Origin: Streptomyces sp. NBC_00390
GTDB taxonomy: Bacteria; Actinomycetota; Actinomycetes; Streptomycetales; Streptomycetaceae
Length of the DNA: 64,000 nt
Assembly: GCF_036057275.1 (NCBI RefSeq)
Contig: NZ_CP107945.1
Span: 7,750,001 to 7,814,000 of the forward strand
Direction of reading: 5' to 3'
This document shows, in pieces, positions 7,602-15,620 of this stretch (positions are counted from its first letter, which is position 1; every line of letters begins with the position of its first letter). The notes under the pieces are model-generated. The model saw nothing but the letters and a program-made list of their open reading frames with translations, did not search any database and had not been told where the DNA came from. The position numbers were made by a program, and so were the translations under genes.

Positions 7602-8011
7602 GCGGTCTTCTCCGGGGCGATCTCCTCGATCAGACCCTCGACAAGCTTCTTGATCTCGTCCCGGATGGGCCGTACGGACTCGACGCCCTGGCCCGCCGGG
7701 TCCTCCAGGGTCCAGTCCAGGTACCGCTTGCCGGGGAAGACCGGGCAGGTGTCACCGCAGCCCATGGTGATGCACACGTCCGACGCCTTGACCGCGTCCA
7801 CAGTCAGAATCTTCGGCGTCTCGGCGGTGATGTCGATCCCGACCTCGCGCATCGCCTCGACGGCCGCGGGGTTGACCTGGTCGGCCGGCGCGGAGCCGGC
7901 GGAGCGGACCTCGACGCGGTCCCCGGCCAGGTGGGTCAGCCATGCGGCGGCCATCTGCGAACGGCCGGCGTTGTGGACACAGACGAAAAGGACGGAGGGC
8001 TTCTCGGCCAT
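7598..8011 (-). CDS. arsC: Arsenate reductase, LMW-PTP type, single domain
   Basis: A 137-residue arsenate reductase with P-loop CVHNAGR (Cys11-Arg17) and the two further cysteines of GCGDTCP (85 and 89), the pattern of thioredoxin-linked enzymes. It matches the catalytic half of arsC1 but lacks its N-terminal helical domain. The ATG at 8011 gives the usual family start (MAEKPSVLFVC); an in-frame TTG at 8032 is less likely. It heads the operon with trxB and trx, and is divergent from arsR2. Confidence 0.95.
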   Translation of the reverse strand: MAEKPSVLFVCVHNAGRSQMAAAWLTHLAGDRVEVRSAGSAPADQVNPAAVEAMREVGIDITAETPKILTVDAVKASDVCITMGCGDTCPVFPGKRYLDWTLEDPAGQGVESVRPIRDEIKKLVEGLIEEIAPEKTA

Positions 8012-8052
8012 CAGGGGTCTCTCTTGTCTCAATGGAGAAAATCAGGCACGCA

Positions 8053-8100
8053 TGACATCAGCACCCGGTGGTGTCATCCACCACTGATGTGACAGTATCA
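8053..8100. promoter_or_regulatory. Nested dyads between arsC2 and arsR2
   Basis: Two nested inverted repeats lie in the divergent promoter: an outer TGACATCAG/CTGATGTGA pair (8 of 9) and an inner GGTGG/CCACC pair (8067-8071, 8078-8082). A separate TGAT/ATCA pair ends just before the arsR2 start. They are a plausible ArsR2 operator and are unlike the 16-bp dyad of arsC1. Confidence 0.45.
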
Positions 8101-8104
8101 GCCC

Positions 8105-8419
8105 ATGATGACGTCAGTCGACACTGAACTAATCCGAGTACTGGCAGACCCGCTCAGGCTCCAGATCGTCACCCTCCTCGCCCGCGAGACGCTGTGCACC
8201 ACGCACCTCGTCGAGGAGACGGGCGCCCGGCAGACGAACCTCTCGAACCACCTGAGAGTGCTGCGCGAGGCAGGCGTCGTGGAGACGGAGCCCTGCGGCC
8301 GCTTCACGTACTACAAGGTGCGACCGGACGTCATCGAAACCCTGGCCGGATCCTTCGCCGAACTCGCAGCCACCGCCCGCGCCACCGCCGAAGCCGACGT
8401 CAAGCGCGCCTGTCCCTGA
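8105..8419 (+). CDS. arsR: ArsR/SmtB-family metalloregulator (arsR2)
   Basis: A 104-residue winged-helix repressor, second of three in the island. The HTH region reads RQTNLSNHLRVLREAG. Instead of the Cys-x-Cys motif in helix 3, its cysteines are at ETLCTTHL, in the wing at EPCGRFTYYKV and at the C-terminus (RACP). That arrangement resembles CmtR or ArsR types with other metal sites, so Cd/Pb sensing is possible as well as As(III). It is followed 36 bases later by the aquaglyceroporin and is divergent from arsC2. Confidence 0.88.
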   Translation: MMTSVDTELIRVLADPLRLQIVTLLARETLCTTHLVEETGARQTNLSNHLRVLREAGVVETEPCGRFTYYKVRPDVIETLAGSFAELAATARATAEADVKRACP

Positions 8420-8455
8420 TCACGCGCCCCGCCGCCCCCTTACCGAGGAGACCCG

Positions 8456-9244
8456 TTGAGCACCGCCGAGGCCACACGTGAGACCCCTGCGGAGTCCGGC
8501 ACGCCGTCCGCCGAGCCCCAGCCCGCCCCGGGCGCGACACCGCCCCGCACACCGCTGGTCGCCAAGGCCGCCGCCGAACTGGTCGGGACCGCCGCCCTGG
8601 TCGCGGTCGTGGTCGGCTCCGGCATCCAAGCCACCCAGCTGACCGATGACGTCGCCCTGCAACTGCTCGCGAATTCGATCGCCACGGTCTTCGGTCTGGG
8701 CGTGCTGATCGCCCTGCTCGGCCCGGTCTCCGGTGCGCACTTCAACCCGGCCGTCACACTCGCCGAGTGGTGGACCGCCCGCCGCGGCGGCCCGGGAGTC
8801 TCCGCCCGCGAGACGGCCGTGTACGTCCCCGCCCAGGTGATCGGTGCGATCGCCGGAGCCGTGCTGGCCGACGCGATGTTCGGCGAGCCGCTGGTGAAGT
8901 GGTCCACGCACGAGCGTTCCGCCGGCAACCTGCTGCTCGGCGAGGTCGTCGCCACTGCCGGGCTGATCCTTCTGATCTTCGGCCTGGCGCGTACCGACCG
9001 ACTCCGCTTCGCACCCGTGGCCGTCGCGTCGTACATCGGCGCGGCCTACTGGTTCACCTCGTCCACGTCCTTCGCCAACCCGGCGGTGACGATCGGCCGC
9101 GCCTTCACCGACACCTTCGCCGGCATCGCCCCCGGCTCGGTCCCGGCGTTCATCGGAGCCCAGCTCACCGGCGCCGTCGTCGGCCTGGCTCTGGTGGCAG
9201 TCATCTTCATGCGGGGCAAGACCGTCCCGCAGACCGGGGCATGA
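8456..9244 (+). CDS. MIP-family aquaglyceroporin, probable arsenite channel (AqpS-like)
   Basis: A 262-residue channel with both NPA boxes, HFNPAVT and FANPAVT, and about six transmembrane helices after a Pro/Ala-rich cytoplasmic N-terminus of about 35 residues. In other bacteria aquaglyceroporins in arsR/arsC clusters let arsenite flow out after arsenate reduction (AqpS type). That role is inferred here from position between arsR2 and arsO1 and from the absence of Acr3/ArsB. The TTG start at 8456 is supported by GAGGAG six bases upstream. Its stop overlaps the arsO1 start. Confidence 0.88.
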   Translation: MSTAEATRETPAESGTPSAEPQPAPGATPPRTPLVAKAAAELVGTAALVAVVVGSGIQATQLTDDVALQLLANSIATVFGLGVLIALLGPVSGAHFNPAVTLAEWWTARRGGPGVSARETAVYVPAQVIGAIAGAVLADAMFGEPLVKWSTHERSAGNLLLGEVVATAGLILLIFGLARTDRLRFAPVAVASYIGAAYWFTSSTSFANPAVTIGRAFTDTFAGIAPGSVPAFIGAQLTGAVVGLALVAVIFMRGKTVPQTGA

Positions 9245-10327
9245 CCGACACAACTCAGGTAGTGGTGGTCGGCGGCGTCCAGGCAGGGCTCGCCGCCGGC
9301 TATCACCTGCGCCTCCTCGGCCTGGACTTCGTCGTCCTCGACGCGGACGTCACACCGGGCGGCGCCTGGCAGCACACATGGGACTCCCTGCGCCTGTTCT
9401 CCCCTGCGGCCTATTCGTCACTGCCGGGCCGGCTCATGCCACCGCAGGAGGGTGAGACCTACCCCGACCTACAGCACGTCGTCGACTACCTCGCCGACTA
9501 CGAGAAGCGGTACGGACTTCCCGTGCAGCATGGCGTCGAGGTTCACGGCGTCCGCCGCGACGGCCCGTACTTGCGGATCGCGGCCGACACCGGAAGCCGG
9601 CGCACCCGCGCCGTCATCAGCGCGACGGGAAGCTGGTCACGCCCATTCGTCCCCGCCGTTCCGGGCCGTGCCGTCTTCGGGGGGAACTCGGCTCCACACG
9701 CTCGAGTACCGCAATCCACAGGACCTCGCCGGGCTGGGGGTCCCCCCGGCCGAGGGCTGGGGGAGTGTGATCGTGGTCGGCGGCGGCAACTCCGGGGCAC
9801 AGATCGCCGCGGACCTCGCTCCGCACACCGACCTGATGTGGGCCACGCAGCGCCCCCCGCGTTTCCTCCCCGACGACATCGACGGCCGCGCGCTGTTCGA
9901 CACGGCCACCGTTCGTCGCCGCGCTCTGGACGAAGGCCGGGCTGACACCGGCGGAGTGGCGTCCCTGGGGGACATCGTGGCCGTGGAACCCGTCCGCAAG
10001 GCACGCGACGCCGGACTCCTCAGGGCGGCACCGATGTTCACCCGCCTCACCCGGCACGGCGTGGAGTGGGCTGACGGCACCCGCACGGACGCGGACACGG
10101 TCATCTGGTGCACAGGCTTCCGCCCAGCCCTGTCACACCTCGCCCCGCTCGGTCTGCGGGGAGCACGCGGCCACGTCCCCACCAGCGGCACACGCGCCAC
10201 CAGCGAACCCCGCGTCCATCTGCTCGGCTACGGCGACTGGACCGGCCCCGCATCGGCAACCTTGATCGGTGTCGGCGGCCCCGCACGCGACGCCGCCCGC
10301 GAGATCGACCAACTTCTCCGCCGCTGA
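9241..10327 (+). pseudogene. arsO: ArsO-like flavin monooxygenase, one-base frameshift
   Basis: The first frame encodes an FAD-dependent monooxygenase (VVVVGGVQAGLAAGYHLR, then ATGSW) to about position 9685; the rest (VIVVGGGNSGAQIA, TVIWCTGFRPAL, to IDQLLRR) is one base out of register. The shift falls in a run of six G at 9679-9684; with five G the frame reads VFGGTRLHTLEY without a break. Repaired length would be about 361 residues, normal for ArsO and similar to arsO2 at 13049. Either the gene is broken or the run is a sequencing error. It overlaps the channel gene by four bases. Confidence 0.8.
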
Positions 10328-10363
10328 AGAGCGATCGGCCTAAGGCGCCCGCGTGGAAGACAG

Positions 10364-11509
10364 TCAGGACAGCGTGCGGATCACCTGCCGCACCCGAACA
10401 GCGACCTTCTCGGGCAGCGGCGCGTAGTGGATGCTGGGAAGAATCCTTTGGCCTTCCTCGCCGGCCGTGTAGGTGAGGAAGGACTTCAGGGCAGGAAGCG
10501 TCTCGGCCCGGTTGCCGGTATTGCAGACGATTTCGTAGGTGACCAGGACGATGGGGTAGGCACCTTCGGCCTTGGTGGCGTAGTCGAACTTGAGCGCCAT
10601 GTCATCGTCCTTGCCTGTCACTTCCGCGCTGGCGATGCCGGCCGACGCCGATTGCGGACTGGGCCCGACAGGCTGCGAGGCACCTGTGTCGATCTTGACA
10701 GTAGGGATATTCAGACGGGCGGCGAAGGAGAGCTCGAAGTAGCCGATCGCGCCGTTGGTGTCGGCCACCGTGGTTGCCACGCCGTCGGAGCCGGCCGCTG
10801 AGTGGCCGCCCTTGGCCTGCCACGCCTTCTCCTTCGCATACGGCCACTCCTGCGAGGCAGCGCCGGAGAAGTAGGCATTGAGGTTCTGTGTGGTGCCGGA
10901 GTCGTCGGACCGATGAACTGCCTGAATCTTCAAGTCAGGCAGCTTGACCCCTGGATTCAGCTCCCTGATTGCCGGATCCGCCCAGTTCGTGATCTCGGAA
11001 TCGAAGATCTTCGCAAGCGTCTCGGCGTCGAGCACGAGCTGGTCCACGCCGGTGAGGTTGTAGCCGATGGCTATGGGCCCGCCGACCATCGGCAGGTCGA
11101 TCGCCCTGCCGCCCGGGCAGACCTGCCTCGAATTCTCGACGTCGTCGGGCTTCAGCGCGCTGTCGGTTCCGCCGAAAGCCGTAGCCTGCCGCAGAAACTG
11201 AGCCACACCGGCTCCGGAACCCACGGGTCTGTACGCGATCTGCACCGAGGGACAGGCACGCTGGTACTCCTGGATCCAACGGTCCATCGCGTTGTCCTGT
11301 GCCGTCGACCCCGAACCAGGCAGCTTCCCGTCCTTGGCACATGCGATCCGAGCCGGGGGTGGCAGGGTGGCGCGGTCGTCCTTGTCGGTGGCATCGCCGA
11401 AGTCGCCCAACGCCACTACGACCGCACCCGCCACCGCGCACGCCGTCACAGCAGCTACGGCTGCCCCCATGGGCAGGAATCGTCTGCGGTCCTTGCGCCG
11501 ATGCTCCAC
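10364..11509 (-). CDS. PstS-like phosphate-binding protein (second)
   Basis: A 381-residue PstS-family solute-binding protein with an N-terminal membrane or signal segment (about residues 12-35), GSGSTAQ and VGSGAG near the start of the ligand domain, and DDSGTTQN, the second anion-contact loop. It differs strongly from PstS at 297 and resembles the longer actinobacterial branch. A GTG start is used with GGGGGAG upstream. No permease genes adjoin it, so it may feed PstCAB or act as a periplasmic scavenger that discriminates phosphate from arsenate (inferred). Its promoter carries a GAATA/TATTC dyad and PHO-like units. Confidence 0.85.
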   Translation of the reverse strand: MEHRRKDRRRFLPMGAAVAAVTACAVAGAVVVALGDFGDATDKDDRATLPPPARIACAKDGKLPGSGSTAQDNAMDRWIQEYQRACPSVQIAYRPVGSGAGVAQFLRQATAFGGTDSALKPDDVENSRQVCPGGRAIDLPMVGGPIAIGYNLTGVDQLVLDAETLAKIFDSEITNWADPAIRELNPGVKLPDLKIQAVHRSDDSGTTQNLNAYFSGAASQEWPYAKEKAWQAKGGHSAAGSDGVATTVADTNGAIGYFELSFAARLNIPTVKIDTGASQPVGPSPQSASAGIASAEVTGKDDDMALKFDYATKAEGAYPIVLVTYEIVCNTGNRAETLPALKSFLTYTAGEEGQRILPSIHYAPLPEKVAVRVRQVIRTLS

Positions 11510-11594
11510 CGTGCTCCCCCAGTCTCCTGATGGCGTGCGAACCGCCGACGCCGAGGCGTCGGCCCGAGAGGCACGCCGACGCCTCTTCGCCAGT

Positions 11595-11644
11595 TGAATA
11601 GATGGTCAGCGATATTCGGAGTCGTCGGGCGAAGCCCAGGCGAA
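11595..11644 (-). promoter_or_regulatory. Dyad and PHO-like units upstream of second pstS
   Basis: GAATA and TATTC arms (11595-11599, 11612-11616) surround the core ATAGATGG, which shares ATAGATG with the ArsR-type dyads at 148 and 5645. Adjacent minus-strand units GTTCGCC and CTTCGCC (11644-11627) are 11 bases apart, a weak PHO box. This suggests the second pstS belongs to the same double control. Confidence 0.4.
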
Positions 11645-11816
11645 CACTGGGTGTCGTAATCACCGGTCCCATTGGACACTCGCAGCGCAGAGTGCGCCTG
11701 AACATCCGACTGCCCGGCTCTTATGTGGCCGGGGAGCCCCCCGCGCCGGAGGGGTGCCGCCCAGCCTCGTAACCGGGCATCATCACTGCCGGATTGTCGA
11801 CCGAGAGCAGCAGGCA

Positions 11817-12356
11817 ATGGCGAACGCGTATCCGATGGACCGGCAGGCCGTGTACGACGATTACGAGCGCGCTCGGCAGACCTTCCACCGTCTGCTGGAG
11901 ACCGCCTCTGAAGCCGACTTGGCCCGCCCCACCTGCGGCACCCGATGGACCAACGAGCAGCTGCTGTGGCACATGCTCTTCGGCTACATGCTGCTCCGGC
12001 CACTGCTGGTCCTGGGACGCCTCTTCGGGCGGTTGCCCCGCGGTGTCGGCAGGACGTTCGCTCGACTGCTGAATGCGGCGACGGTCCCGTTCGACTTCGT
12101 CAACTATGTCGGCCCCGTCGGAGCGGTGAAGATCTTTGGGCCGCGCCGCATGGCCGCCACGTTCGACCGCGTCATCGCCTCCCTGCTCCGGCGGCTCGCC
12201 GCAGAGTCCGAGGCCGGCCTTGCGCGTGGCATGCACTACCCCGTCCGGTGGGACCCGTTCTTCCGCGACTTCATGACGCTCGCGGACATCTACCGGTATC
12301 CGACCCAGCACTTCGACTTCCACTACCGACAGCTCACCCTCGCGAACGGTCGCTGA
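11817..12356 (+). CDS. DinB-family protein
   Basis: A 179-residue protein of the DinB/DUF664-like four-helix superfamily, which includes metal-dependent, thiol-linked enzymes. Visible marks are the N-terminal helix with YERARQTFHRLLE, then GTRWTNEQLLWHMLFG with a His in the second helix, and a late QHFDFHYRQL His-rich helix, giving the usual three-His metal site. The ATG at 11817 has AGCAGG in front. Its place between ars genes suggests a detoxification role, perhaps mycothiol transfer, but the substrate is unknown. Confidence 0.7.
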   Translation: MANAYPMDRQAVYDDYERARQTFHRLLETASEADLARPTCGTRWTNEQLLWHMLFGYMLLRPLLVLGRLFGRLPRGVGRTFARLLNAATVPFDFVNYVGPVGAVKIFGPRRMAATFDRVIASLLRRLAAESEAGLARGMHYPVRWDPFFRDFMTLADIYRYPTQHFDFHYRQLTLANGR

Positions 12357-12388
12357 TCTTGGCCGCCCACCCCGGACCGGCGCGAGGT

Positions 12389-12564
12389 TCAGCTGATCGC
12401 CGGGCTGCGGCACTCCAGCAGCACGACGTCACGCCACACTCCGTGGTGACGCCCGATGCGCTCGCGGGTGCCGATCACCCGGAACCCTTTCCTTCGTCGA
12501 TGCCTGCCTTGTAGATGGCCAGAACCTGATCGGCGTGCTCGGCGGTCAGGGACGCGATCACCAT
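12389..12564 (-). pseudogene. Remnant of ArsN-like GNAT acetyltransferase, internal deletion
   Basis: The first 21 or so codons (MVIASLTAEHADQVLAIYKA) match the start of phosphinothricin/ArsN-type acetyltransferases. In another frame the last 31 codons (GFRVIGTRERIGRHHGVWRD to CRSPAIS) match their end. About 110 residues between are missing and the two pieces are out of frame, so the gene is dead. ArsN1 enzymes N-acetylate the arsenical antibiotic arsinothricin and sit in ars operons next to arsR, as here beside arsR3. Assignment to ArsN rather than another GNAT is inferred from position. Confidence 0.7.
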
Positions 12565-12620
12565 GGACGATCGGCCGGTGTGGCAGGGCACGATGGTGGT
12601 ATCCCCGCTGCTGAAGATGG

Positions 12621-12995
12621 TCAGGCCGCTACGGCGGTGGTGAGGAGTTTCCCCATGGCGGCGAGCACAGAGGGCTCGACCCGGTAATAGACCCAGGTGC
12701 CGCGCCGTTCGGAGGTGAGCAGCCCGGCTTCTTTGAGCTTCTTCAGGTGATGGGAGACCGTGGGCTGGGAAACGCCCACATCGGAGATGTCGCACACGCA
12801 CGCCTCTCCGCCCTCGTGCGAGGCGACAGCGGAGAAGAGCCGGAGGCGCACCGGGTCGCCGAGCGCCTTGAACATCTTCGCGGCGGTCTCGGCCTCCTCT
12901 GCAGACATGGGCCGCTCGGTCAGCGGCGGGCAGCACGGCGCAACGACCTTCCCGGCGGCGGGTTCGAGCAGCGGCAGCACCTTCGCATTCGACAT
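12621..12995 (-). CDS. arsR: ArsR/SmtB-family metalloregulator (arsR3)
   Basis: A 124-residue repressor with the core DPVRLRLFSAV, the sensing ACVCDI motif, HTH QPTVSHHLKKLKEAG and wing RRGTWVYYRV. An extra APCCPP Cys-Cys pair precedes the core. The start ATG at 12995 follows directly on its presumed operator (12998-13020). A second, similar operator stands before the flavoprotein at 14217. It is thus the likely controller of the arsO2 / flavoprotein / arsI group. Confidence 0.92.
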   Translation of the reverse strand: MSNAKVLPLLEPAAGKVVAPCCPPLTERPMSAEEAETAAKMFKALGDPVRLRLFSAVASHEGGEACVCDISDVGVSQPTVSHHLKKLKEAGLLTSERRGTWVYYRVEPSVLAAMGKLLTTAVAA

Positions 12996-12997
12996 AC

Positions 12998-13020
12998 GTC
13001 TATGTTGACATACATCGAAC
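12998..13020. promoter_or_regulatory. ArsR3-type operator, copy 1
   Basis: Contains the perfect dyad TATGT-TG-ACATA (13001-13012). The 23-base block is matched at 20 positions by 14134-14156 in front of the 14217 gene. It lies immediately before the arsR3 start, as expected for an autoregulatory site. Confidence 0.65.
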
Positions 13021-13048
13021 CAACCGCCCAGGGTCAGCCGCAGCACTC

Positions 13049-14107
13049 CTACCGCCGGGAGAGATCCGCGGCCAGGCGGCATGCGATGCGCCGGGCGTCG
13101 CGGCCGACGCCGCGCAGGGATGCCGAGGACAGGCTGCGCTGCCACTCCAGGCCTACAAAGGCCAGGCCGGGGTGAGTGAGCGAGATTCCGTCGCGGTGGC
13201 GCGGCCTTTCCTGATCGTCGAGTGCGCCGAGGGGTGCGAGGTAGCCGAGGTCGGGCCGGTAGCCGGTGGCCAGCACGATCGTGTCGACGTGCTCGACCGT
13301 CCCGTCCTGCCAGGTCACTTTCGAGCCGTCGATGCCGGTGAACATCGGGCGGCGATCGGGGATACCGGCGACGACAGCAGCTTTGTAGCGGCCGTCGTCG
13401 ATGACGGCCATGGTCGCCGGAGTGCGCTGGAAGCGACCGAGCGGGGCGATGTCCAGGCCGGTGATCTTGAGCCAGAAGTGCAGGTCCTTGCCGCCCAGCG
13501 GACTCTGCTTGAACCACTCCACGGGTGCCCGGCTGGTGAGGCTGACGCGTGCATGGGCGGCAAGCTCGGCCGCGACCTGAACGGCGGAATTACCCGCGCC
13601 GACGACAACCACCCGCTGTCCGGTGAACGGCCCGGGTGCCCGGTAGTCCGTGACATGCAAGACGGCGCCGGTGAAGGAGTCCAGGCCGGGCAGGGCGGGG
13701 CGGTTGGGGCTGCCGAAGCCGCCGGTGGCGGCCACCACGGCGCGTGCGGTCAGCTCGCTTCCGTCGTCGAGGGTCAGCAGGAACCCGCCTGCCTGGGTGT
13801 TGACTTCGCTCACACGGTGGCCGGTACGGATCTCGGCGTCCAGCCGGCCCGCGTATCGCAGCAGATAGGCGACCACCTCATCCCGGTGCGGATAGCGGTC
13901 CGGGTCACCGCCGAAGGGCAGGCCAGGCAGGGAGCTGTACCTCGCCGGAGAGAAGAGGGTGAGGCTGTCGTAGTAGTGCGGCCAGGAACCCGCCGCCTTC
14001 TCCGAGGCCTCCAGCACTACCGGAGTCCGGCCCTGGCCGCGCAGGGCGTATGCCGCGGCGAGGCCGGACTGTCCACCACCGATGACGACGACGTCGAGAG
14101 GCTTCAT
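13049..14107 (-). CDS. arsO: ArsO-like FAD/NAD(P)-binding monooxygenase (arsO2)
   Basis: A 352-residue flavoprotein with the FAD motif VIGGGQSGLAAAYALR at the N-terminus, the ATGGFG loop and a second dinucleotide fold VVVVGAGNSAVQVA for NAD(P)H, ending in VLATGYRPDLGYL. This is the putative flavin monooxygenase called ArsO in Streptomyces and other ars clusters; its substrate is not established. It resembles arsO1 (9241) throughout. The ATG at 14107 is directly preceded by an in-frame GTG that could also start it. It precedes arsR3 on the same strand by 53 bases. Confidence 0.88.
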   Translation of the reverse strand: MKPLDVVVIGGGQSGLAAAYALRGQGRTPVVLEASEKAAGSWPHYYDSLTLFSPARYSSLPGLPFGGDPDRYPHRDEVVAYLLRYAGRLDAEIRTGHRVSEVNTQAGGFLLTLDDGSELTARAVVAATGGFGSPNRPALPGLDSFTGAVLHVTDYRAPGPFTGQRVVVVGAGNSAVQVAAELAAHARVSLTSRAPVEWFKQSPLGGKDLHFWLKITGLDIAPLGRFQRTPATMAVIDDGRYKAAVVAGIPDRRPMFTGIDGSKVTWQDGTVEHVDTIVLATGYRPDLGYLAPLGALDDQERPRHRDGISLTHPGLAFVGLEWQRSLSSASLRGVGRDARRIACRLAADLSRR

Positions 14108-14133
14108 CACTCACACCACCTGTTTTGATGCAT

Positions 14134-14156
14134 GTCTATGTTGACGTTCATCGAAG
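14134..14156. promoter_or_regulatory. ArsR3-type operator, copy 2
   Basis: GTCTATGTTGACGTTCATCG and the next three bases match 12998-13020 at 20 of 23 positions. It lies between the divergent arsO2 and the flavoprotein at 14217 and could repress both. Confidence 0.65.
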
Positions 14157-14216
14157 CAGGTGCCATGCTGACAACGCAAGCCATCGACGGATGTCGAAAC
14201 AGAATGGGGAGTCATC

Positions 14217-15593
14217 GTGACTGTGCCGATTACCGAGGTGCCCACCGCCGCGTTGCCCATCGTGGTGATCGGAGCCGGCCCGATCGGCCTGGCCGCCGCC
14301 TCACACCTCGTCGAACGCGGCCTCGAGCCCCTGGTCCTGGAGGCCGGAGACGGTGCAGGCAGTGCCGTGCGCGAGTGGAGCCATGTGCGGCTGTTCTCCA
14401 CCTGGGCCGAGCTCGTCGACCCGGCCGCCGAGAAGCTCCTGGCCCCCACCGGCTGGGTGAAGCCGGACGGCGCCACGTACCCCACCGGCGGCGACTGGGC
14501 CGAGCAGTACCTCCGCCCGCTTGCCGACGTTCTGGGCGACAGGGTCCGCTTCGGCGCCCGCGTCGCCGGTGTCTCCCGGCTCGGCCGCGACCGGGTCGTG
14601 GACGCCGACCGCCATCAGCAGCCCTTCACCCTGCACATCCAGGGCGCCGACGGCACCGAGGAGCGGATCACCGCCCGCGCCGTCATCGACGCCTCCGGCA
14701 CCTGGTCCACTCCGAGTCCGATCGGCGGCGACGGCCTGCCCGCGCTCGGCGAACGCACCGCAGCCGACCGCATCTCCTACCGCGTCCCCGACCTCAAGGA
14801 CCCAGCCGTACGCGCCCGCTACGAGGGCAAGCGCACCGCCGTCATCGGCTCCGGCGCCTCCGCGTTCACTGCCCTGGCCTACCTCGCCGACCTCGCCAAG
14901 GACGCCCCCGGCACCCACGCCGTATGGATCCTGCGCCGGGGCATCGGCGGATCCACCTTCGGCGGCGGCGAAGCCGACCAGCTCCCCGCCCGCGGTGCAC
15001 TCGGCCTCGCGGCCAAGGCCGCGGTGGACGACGGATACGCCGATGCCGTCACCGGCTTCCGCACTGCGGCTGTCGACCATGCCGACGGTCGGCTCGTCCT
15101 GACGGCGGAGGACGGCCGGCGCCTCGACCCGGTCGACGAGGTCATCGTCCTGACCGGCTTGCGCCCCGACCTCTCGTTCCTCGCGGAGCTGCGACTCGGC
15201 CTGGACGAGCGCCTCCAGGCGCCGGCCGACCTGGCCCCGCTGATCGACCCGAATGTCCACTCCTGCGGCACCGTCTACCCGCACGGCGTCAACGAGCTGT
15301 CCCATCCGGAGAAGGACGTGTACCTGGTCGGCATGAAGTCCTACGGTCGCGCCCCCACCTTCCTCGCCATGACCGGCTACGAGCAGGTCAGGTCCATCGC
15401 CGCCGCACTCGCAGGCGACCAGGAAGCCGCCGAACGCGTGGAGTTGACGCTCCCCGAAACGGGCGTGTGCGGCGGGGCAGGGCTGTTCGACGAGCCCGAG
15501 GGCGCGCAGGCCGGCGACGGCGGCGGCTGCTGCGCGGCCCCGGCCACCATCCAGATCGGCGTCGGCGGTCCGGCCACTTCCGGCGGCTGCTGA
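14217..15593 (+). CDS. FAD-dependent oxidoreductase with Cys-rich tail, ars-linked
   Basis: A 458-residue flavoprotein. The FAD site VVIGAGPIGLAAASHLVERG begins near residue 15, a second fold AVIGSGASAFTAL follows near 205, and LTGLRPDL near 320. The last 45 residues hold isolated and paired cysteines (GVCGGAG, GGGCCAAP and a final SGGC) that could bind or relay As(III). GTG start with GGGGAG six bases upstream. Genes of this kind stand beside arsI in actinobacterial clusters, and arsI follows 27 bases later. Its reaction is not known to me; oxidation of trivalent (methyl)arsenicals is only a guess. Confidence 0.8.
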   Translation: MTVPITEVPTAALPIVVIGAGPIGLAAASHLVERGLEPLVLEAGDGAGSAVREWSHVRLFSTWAELVDPAAEKLLAPTGWVKPDGATYPTGGDWAEQYLRPLADVLGDRVRFGARVAGVSRLGRDRVVDADRHQQPFTLHIQGADGTEERITARAVIDASGTWSTPSPIGGDGLPALGERTAADRISYRVPDLKDPAVRARYEGKRTAVIGSGASAFTALAYLADLAKDAPGTHAVWILRRGIGGSTFGGGEADQLPARGALGLAAKAAVDDGYADAVTGFRTAAVDHADGRLVLTAEDGRRLDPVDEVIVLTGLRPDLSFLAELRLGLDERLQAPADLAPLIDPNVHSCGTVYPHGVNELSHPEKDVYLVGMKSYGRAPTFLAMTGYEQVRSIAAALAGDQEAAERVELTLPETGVCGGAGLFDEPEGAQAGDGGGCCAAPATIQIGVGGPATSGGC

Positions 15594-15620
15594 CGCACAC
15601 CCATCCCGAGGAGGCTCTCC

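Noticed and set aside
4928..8011. Reading the two ArsC proteins as protein tyrosine phosphatases
   Set aside because: Extra cysteines in GCGDxCP and the ars/trx context fit arsenate reductases.
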